Shown: piece by piece, positions 5,700-7,869 of the stretch
Numbering within the stretch: position 1 is the stretch's first letter
Layout of the letters: every line of letters begins with the position of its first letter
Source: an uncultured Enterococcus sp.
Lineage (GTDB): Bacteria; Bacillota; Bacilli; Lactobacillales; Enterococcaceae
Assembly: GCA_946409145.1 (NCBI GenBank)
Contig: CAMJVA010000072.1
Location: 1 to 7,869, forward strand
DNA: 7,869 nt
Direction of reading: 5' to 3'
Position numbers and translations under genes: made by a program
The notes under the pieces: generated by a model
What the model was told of the DNA's origin: nothing
The model's input: only the letters and a program-made list of their open reading frames with translations
Database searches by the model: none

Positions 5700-5720
5700 A
5701 ATTATCATATAACGATAATT
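5700..5720. promoter_or_regulatory. Candidate operator dyad AATTATC-N7-GATAATT
   Basis: A 21-base dyad has seven perfect base pairs in each arm and eight of ten positions symmetric overall. It ends five bases before the -35 region of the promoter for the DUF2975/XRE pair. Size and symmetry suit an XRE dimer. Its location just upstream of the -35 leaves repression or activation open. Confidence 0.5.
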
Positions 5721-5725
5721 ATTTG

Positions 5726-5754
5726 TTGTATCTTATAAAAAAATCAGCTATAAT
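5726..5754 (+). promoter_or_regulatory. Promoter of the DUF2975 / XRE pair
   Basis: A perfect TATAAT (5749..5754) is preceded at 17 bases by a weak -35, TTGTAT (5726..5731). Transcription near 5761 gives a leader of about 23 bases with the ribosome site GGGAGG (5771..5776). A weak -35 next to a dyad is typical of a regulated promoter. Confidence 0.65.
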
Positions 5755-5783
5755 AAAAATATAAAAAGTAGGGAGGCTATCTA

Positions 5784-6347
5784 ATGAAAACAAAAAATTA
5801 TTTGCGTCTCACAAGTTTTTTATCTTTTTTATTCAAATTTGTTGGCTTTTTTTACATTGTCTCATTTATTATTTCTGTAGTGGCTTTTTTTACCAGTGAT
5901 AGCTTTTCCTTTGAGTATGAACCAAGAATGTTTTCTTTTTTTAGTTTTAATACAAGTAATAAAGTTTTCGATGGTACTGCTGCAACAGAGGTGGATTACG
6001 AGAAGATTTATAATTTTTCTGGACTGATCATGACCATTCCTTTGGTTATTCTTTCCATTATTGTTTATTTTAAACTAGGCAATCTTTTTAGGGATTTATC
6101 AAAAGGAGAGACACCATTTACTTTTGATAAGGCGAAAAAATTACGTGTCATTGCTTATTTCTATTGTGTTTTAGGTTTGTTACCTACCTTTTTGTACCCG
6201 ATTGTTTTTTATATTGTTTCTTCTGGGGATATTAATATTACCCTTGGTGTAGGTTATGATTTTATTATTGGTTTAATTTTACTAGTTGTAGCACAAGTTT
6301 TTCAGTACGGCTTGTCCTTACAAGAGTTTAGTGAAGATGTGGTGTAA
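5784..6347 (+). CDS. DUF2975 family four-helix membrane protein
   Basis: A 187-residue membrane protein with helices near 12-36, 78-98, 122-146 and 158-177. An extracytoplasmic loop of about 40 residues (37-77) is rich in Phe, Ser and acidic residues. The DUF2975 pattern is seen in L101-F102-x-x-L with G108-E-x-P-F112, then K118-K-L-R121, and at the C-terminus Y175-G-x-x-L-Q180-E-F-S-E-D. This family is regularly encoded beside a YozG-like XRE regulator, and that is the case here: its stop is 12 bases before the regulator's ATG. Start ATG has GGGAGG seven bases upstream. The large loop could sense something outside the membrane, but the function of the family is unknown to me. Transcription is probably controlled by its partner through the dyad at 5700..5720. 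Confidence 0.88.
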   Translation: MKTKNYLRLTSFLSFLFKFVGFFYIVSFIISVVAFFTSDSFSFEYEPRMFSFFSFNTSNKVFDGTAATEVDYEKIYNFSGLIMTIPLVILSIIVYFKLGNLFRDLSKGETPFTFDKAKKLRVIAYFYCVLGLLPTFLYPIVFYIVSSGDINITLGVGYDFIIGLILLVVAQVFQYGLSLQEFSEDVV

Positions 6348-6359
6348 GGAGGGGGCAAA

Positions 6360-6581
6360 ATGGCGTTAATTATTCGTCTAGATCGAGTCATGGCTGATCG
6401 GAAAATTTCATTAAAAGAACTAGCTGACGAGGTAGGAATTACCAATGTGAATTTGTCAAAATTAAAAAATGGAAAAGTCACCGCTATTCGTTTTTCTACC
6501 TTAGAAGCTTTATGCAAAGTTTTACATTGTCAACCTGGAGATTTAATTGAATATGAAGAAGAAATAGAAGAGAATTCCTAA
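6360..6581 (+). CDS. YozG-like XRE transcriptional regulator (HTH_26)
   Basis: A 73-residue regulator of the HTH_26/YozG type. After I4-I-R-L-D-R-V-M11 come L20-A22-D-x-V25, the turn G26-I-T28, and the recognition helix N29-V-N-L-S33-K-L-K-N37-G38. The family ending follows: I43-R-F-S-T-L-E-A-L51, then C58-x-P-G-D-L62-I-E-Y. The tail is strongly acidic (E65 to E71). It differs clearly from the other small XRE protein at 3324, so the two pairs are not a recent local duplication. Ribosome site AAGGAGG (6346..6352) overlaps the DUF2975 stop codon, which suggests coupled translation. A hairpin begins at the stop codon and a terminator follows. Likely role: DNA-binding partner of the DUF2975 protein and autoregulator of the pair (inferred). 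Confidence 0.92.
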   Translation: MALIIRLDRVMADRKISLKELADEVGITNVNLSKLKNGKVTAIRFSTLEALCKVLHCQPGDLIEYEEEIEENS

Positions 6582-6602
6582 CTTGAATTGCTTTTTTCAA
6601 GT
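6581..6602 (+). other. Hairpin at the end of the YozG-like gene with T-run in its loop
   Basis: ACTTGAA (6581..6587) and TTCAAGT (6596..6602) form a perfect seven-pair stem with an eight-base T-rich loop; its first base is the last base of the TAA stop. There is no T-tract after it, so it is not a normal terminator by itself. It could protect the 3' end or be a minor pause site. Confidence 0.45.
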
Positions 6603-6634
6603 AGACTAGAAATTTTGCTTTTTCATTGTTTACA

Positions 6635-6665
6635 AGAAGAGCCTTCTCAGGAGTCTCTTTTTTTT
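6635..6665 (+). terminator. Intrinsic terminator of the DUF2975 / XRE unit
   Basis: AGAG (6638..6641) pairs with CTCT (6655..6658). After one C/T mismatch, CCTTC-type pairing continues (6643..6646 with 6650..6653) around a three-base loop. An eight-T run (6658..6665) follows, and A-T pairs extend the base of the stem. Confidence 0.75.
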
Positions 6666-6700
6666 CAGTTATCTTATTTACTTTCAAGTTTTTTCAAAAA

Positions 6701-6730
6701 TTGACAAGTCTTCTTTTCCTTTGTTATACT
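6701..6730 (+). promoter_or_regulatory. Strong sigma-A promoter for the FUSC gene
   Basis: A perfect TTGACA (6701..6706) is 18 bases from TATACT (6725..6730), which is preceded by TG at the extended -10 position. Transcription near 6737 gives a leader of about 27 bases carrying AGGAGG (6753..6758). Confidence 0.85.
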
Positions 6731-6763
6731 CCTTAACGCAATTTTTAATGTGAGGAGGATTTA

Positions 6764-7828
6764 ATGACATTTTATGAAAAACTCCAGTTATCTCCAGGAG
6801 TCTTACGAGAAAAAATTAAGCACGCCAAAAGTGAAAAAAAGCAGTGGCTCTGGGCTCTCTTTTTGCGAAGCTTCTTAATACTGGTTTTTGCTATTGGGTA
6901 TATTTCTTTATTTAGTGTTTTATTTGGGGCGGAAAATAGTTATGTAGGTGTGGGCAGCTTTTGCATGCTTTTAAGTTTGCGCTTTGTAAATTATGGCTAC
7001 CACATTGTAGATAGTTTAGTCGCTCTTTTTAGCGTGTTGAGTCTTTTTTTAGTGAACAGCATTATTTTATCTAGCGTTTCTGTGGGAAGTTATTTTCTTA
7101 TAAATTTACTCAGTTTGTTATTCATCTTATTTCTTACCACAAGTTTTCCTGAATTTGGCAATGGCGGTGTCTATGCATTCAGTTATATTTTAATCACGAG
7201 TAATGGACCACACACTATAGAGCAAATTTTACCTAGAGTCCAAGCTATTTATTTTGCTTTTGTTTTATGTGCGTTTGTTTTCATTTACAAACAGCAAAAA
7301 AATAATCGGAATGTGCGGCTTCACCATCTTGTTAAAAATTATTCCTTGAAAAATAAAACCTATACGTGGCAATTGCGACTCGCTTTAGGCATTACTTTCA
7401 GCCTGACTTTAGGAAAAATACTCCTTGTTCCAAGAGAAATGTGGATGGGTTTTGCTAGTATGTCTTTGTTATTACCTCAAACACATTTTTTATTATCTCG
7501 CGGAATCAAACGATTTTTAGGTGTCATATTAGGGTCGAGTATTTTTGTTTTTTTCTTTGTTTTTTTACCAAAGGAATTCGTTTTTTTATTAGGACCTGTA
7601 GCCGGTTTTTTACTTGGCTTAACGGCAAATTATTTTTGGGCCAGTGTGTTAAATTGTTTCGGAGCGCTATCTGCAGCCTATGTTCTCTTTGGCAGTTTTC
7701 CAGCGGGATTCTTGCGAATTAGTAATAATTTTATTGGCTTATTATGTACCTTGTTCATTGCTCTTTTATTTAAATGGTGGGCAGAAAAAAGAGATAAAAA
7801 AGAGAAACAACCAGTAGAAACCATGTAA
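6764..7828 (+). CDS. FUSC family multi-pass membrane protein
   Basis: A 354-residue integral membrane protein built as two blocks of about six helices, one near residues 30-175 and the other near 205-338, joined by a basic cytoplasmic linker (176-200, K/R/N/H rich). The second block carries the FUSC pattern: M226-W-M-G-F-A-S-x-S, P238, then R246-x-x-x-R250-F-L-G253-x-x-x-G257. FUSC proteins are related to the aromatic acid/fusaric acid efflux family (AaeB, YccS), and some act in export or envelope functions; no substrate can be read here. The protein lacks the large soluble domains of AaeB and is shorter. It has a charged N-terminus and a K/R/E-rich tail, both likely cytoplasmic. Start is fixed by AGGAGG five bases before ATG. 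It is monocistronic between its own promoter and terminator. Confidence 0.85.
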   Translation: MTFYEKLQLSPGVLREKIKHAKSEKKQWLWALFLRSFLILVFAIGYISLFSVLFGAENSYVGVGSFCMLLSLRFVNYGYHIVDSLVALFSVLSLFLVNSIILSSVSVGSYFLINLLSLLFILFLTTSFPEFGNGGVYAFSYILITSNGPHTIEQILPRVQAIYFAFVLCAFVFIYKQQKNNRNVRLHHLVKNYSLKNKTYTWQLRLALGITFSLTLGKILLVPREMWMGFASMSLLLPQTHFLLSRGIKRFLGVILGSSIFVFFFVFLPKEFVFLLGPVAGFLLGLTANYFWASVLNCFGALSAAYVLFGSFPAGFLRISNNFIGLLCTLFIALLFKWWAEKRDKKEKQPVETM

Positions 7829-7840
7829 ATCAGTAACCAG

Positions 7841-7869
7841 TTCTCCTAAATTTTTAGGAGAATTTTTTT
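7841..7869 (+). terminator. Intrinsic terminator of the FUSC gene
   Basis: TTCTCCTA (7841..7848) pairs perfectly with TAGGAGAA (7855..7862) around a six-base A/T loop, followed by seven T residues to the window edge. It lies 12 bases after the FUSC stop codon. Confidence 0.9.

Noticed and set aside
5690..5783. Possible small RNA or riboswitch in the gap before the DUF2975 gene
   Set aside because: Apart from the dyad and promoter the segment has no conserved structured core, and the leader is only about 23 bases.
6302..6517. Minus-strand open frame of 71 codons
   Set aside because: Opposite the end of the DUF2975 gene and the YozG-like gene, both with clear family motifs.
6496..6687. Minus-strand open frame of 63 codons
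   Set aside because: It runs across the end of the YozG-like gene and its terminator, a structure that belongs to the plus strand; no ribosome site of note.

Overview
The window looks like chromosomal DNA from a low-G+C Gram-positive bacterium, most likely a member of the Lactobacillales close to Enterococcus. The grounds are strongly AT-rich codon use, purine-rich Shine-Dalgarno sites (AGGAGG, AAAGGAG) before nearly every gene, sigma-A type promoters, T-tailed hairpin terminators, and the protein families present. Genus placement is inference. There are twelve genes, no RNA genes, no mobile elements and no CRISPR array. No gene-free stretch exceeds about 180 bases.

Layout. Left arm, minus strand: a multi-pass membrane protein that runs off the left edge (1..491), then a YhbS-type GNAT acetyltransferase (577..1107). 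Each has a convincing promoter of its own. A 128-bp divergent gap follows. The first plus-strand unit (1236..3234) encodes a 97-residue membrane protein, a two-domain GNAT plus nucleotidyltransferase-fold protein, and a TMEM175/DUF1211-type potassium channel subunit. It ends in a terminator whose stem starts inside the last codons of the channel gene.

The second unit (3324..5627) encodes a small XRE repressor-like protein and a four-helix membrane protein, tightly coupled to each other. A two-part YjbR/MmcQ protein and a tRNA-dihydrouridine synthase with a GTG start follow. The unit has a promoter in front, no internal terminator that I can see, and a hairpin terminator behind. The third unit (5784..6581) is a DUF2975 membrane protein followed by a YozG-like XRE regulator, with a dyad just upstream of its promoter. 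The last gene (6764..7828) is an FUSC-family membrane protein with its own strong promoter and terminator.

How the genes fit together. Seven of the twelve genes encode integral membrane proteins. Two separate XRE/membrane-protein pairs lie within 3.3 kb in opposite gene orders. A reasonable reading is that each membrane protein controls, or is controlled by, its partner regulator, possibly in response to the state of the envelope. That is inference. The most notable items are these two pairs with their candidate operators, the GNAT-nucleotidyltransferase fusion, and the MmcQ and Dus genes placed downstream of an XRE/membrane pair. I see no clear defence, toxin-antitoxin or biosynthetic system.
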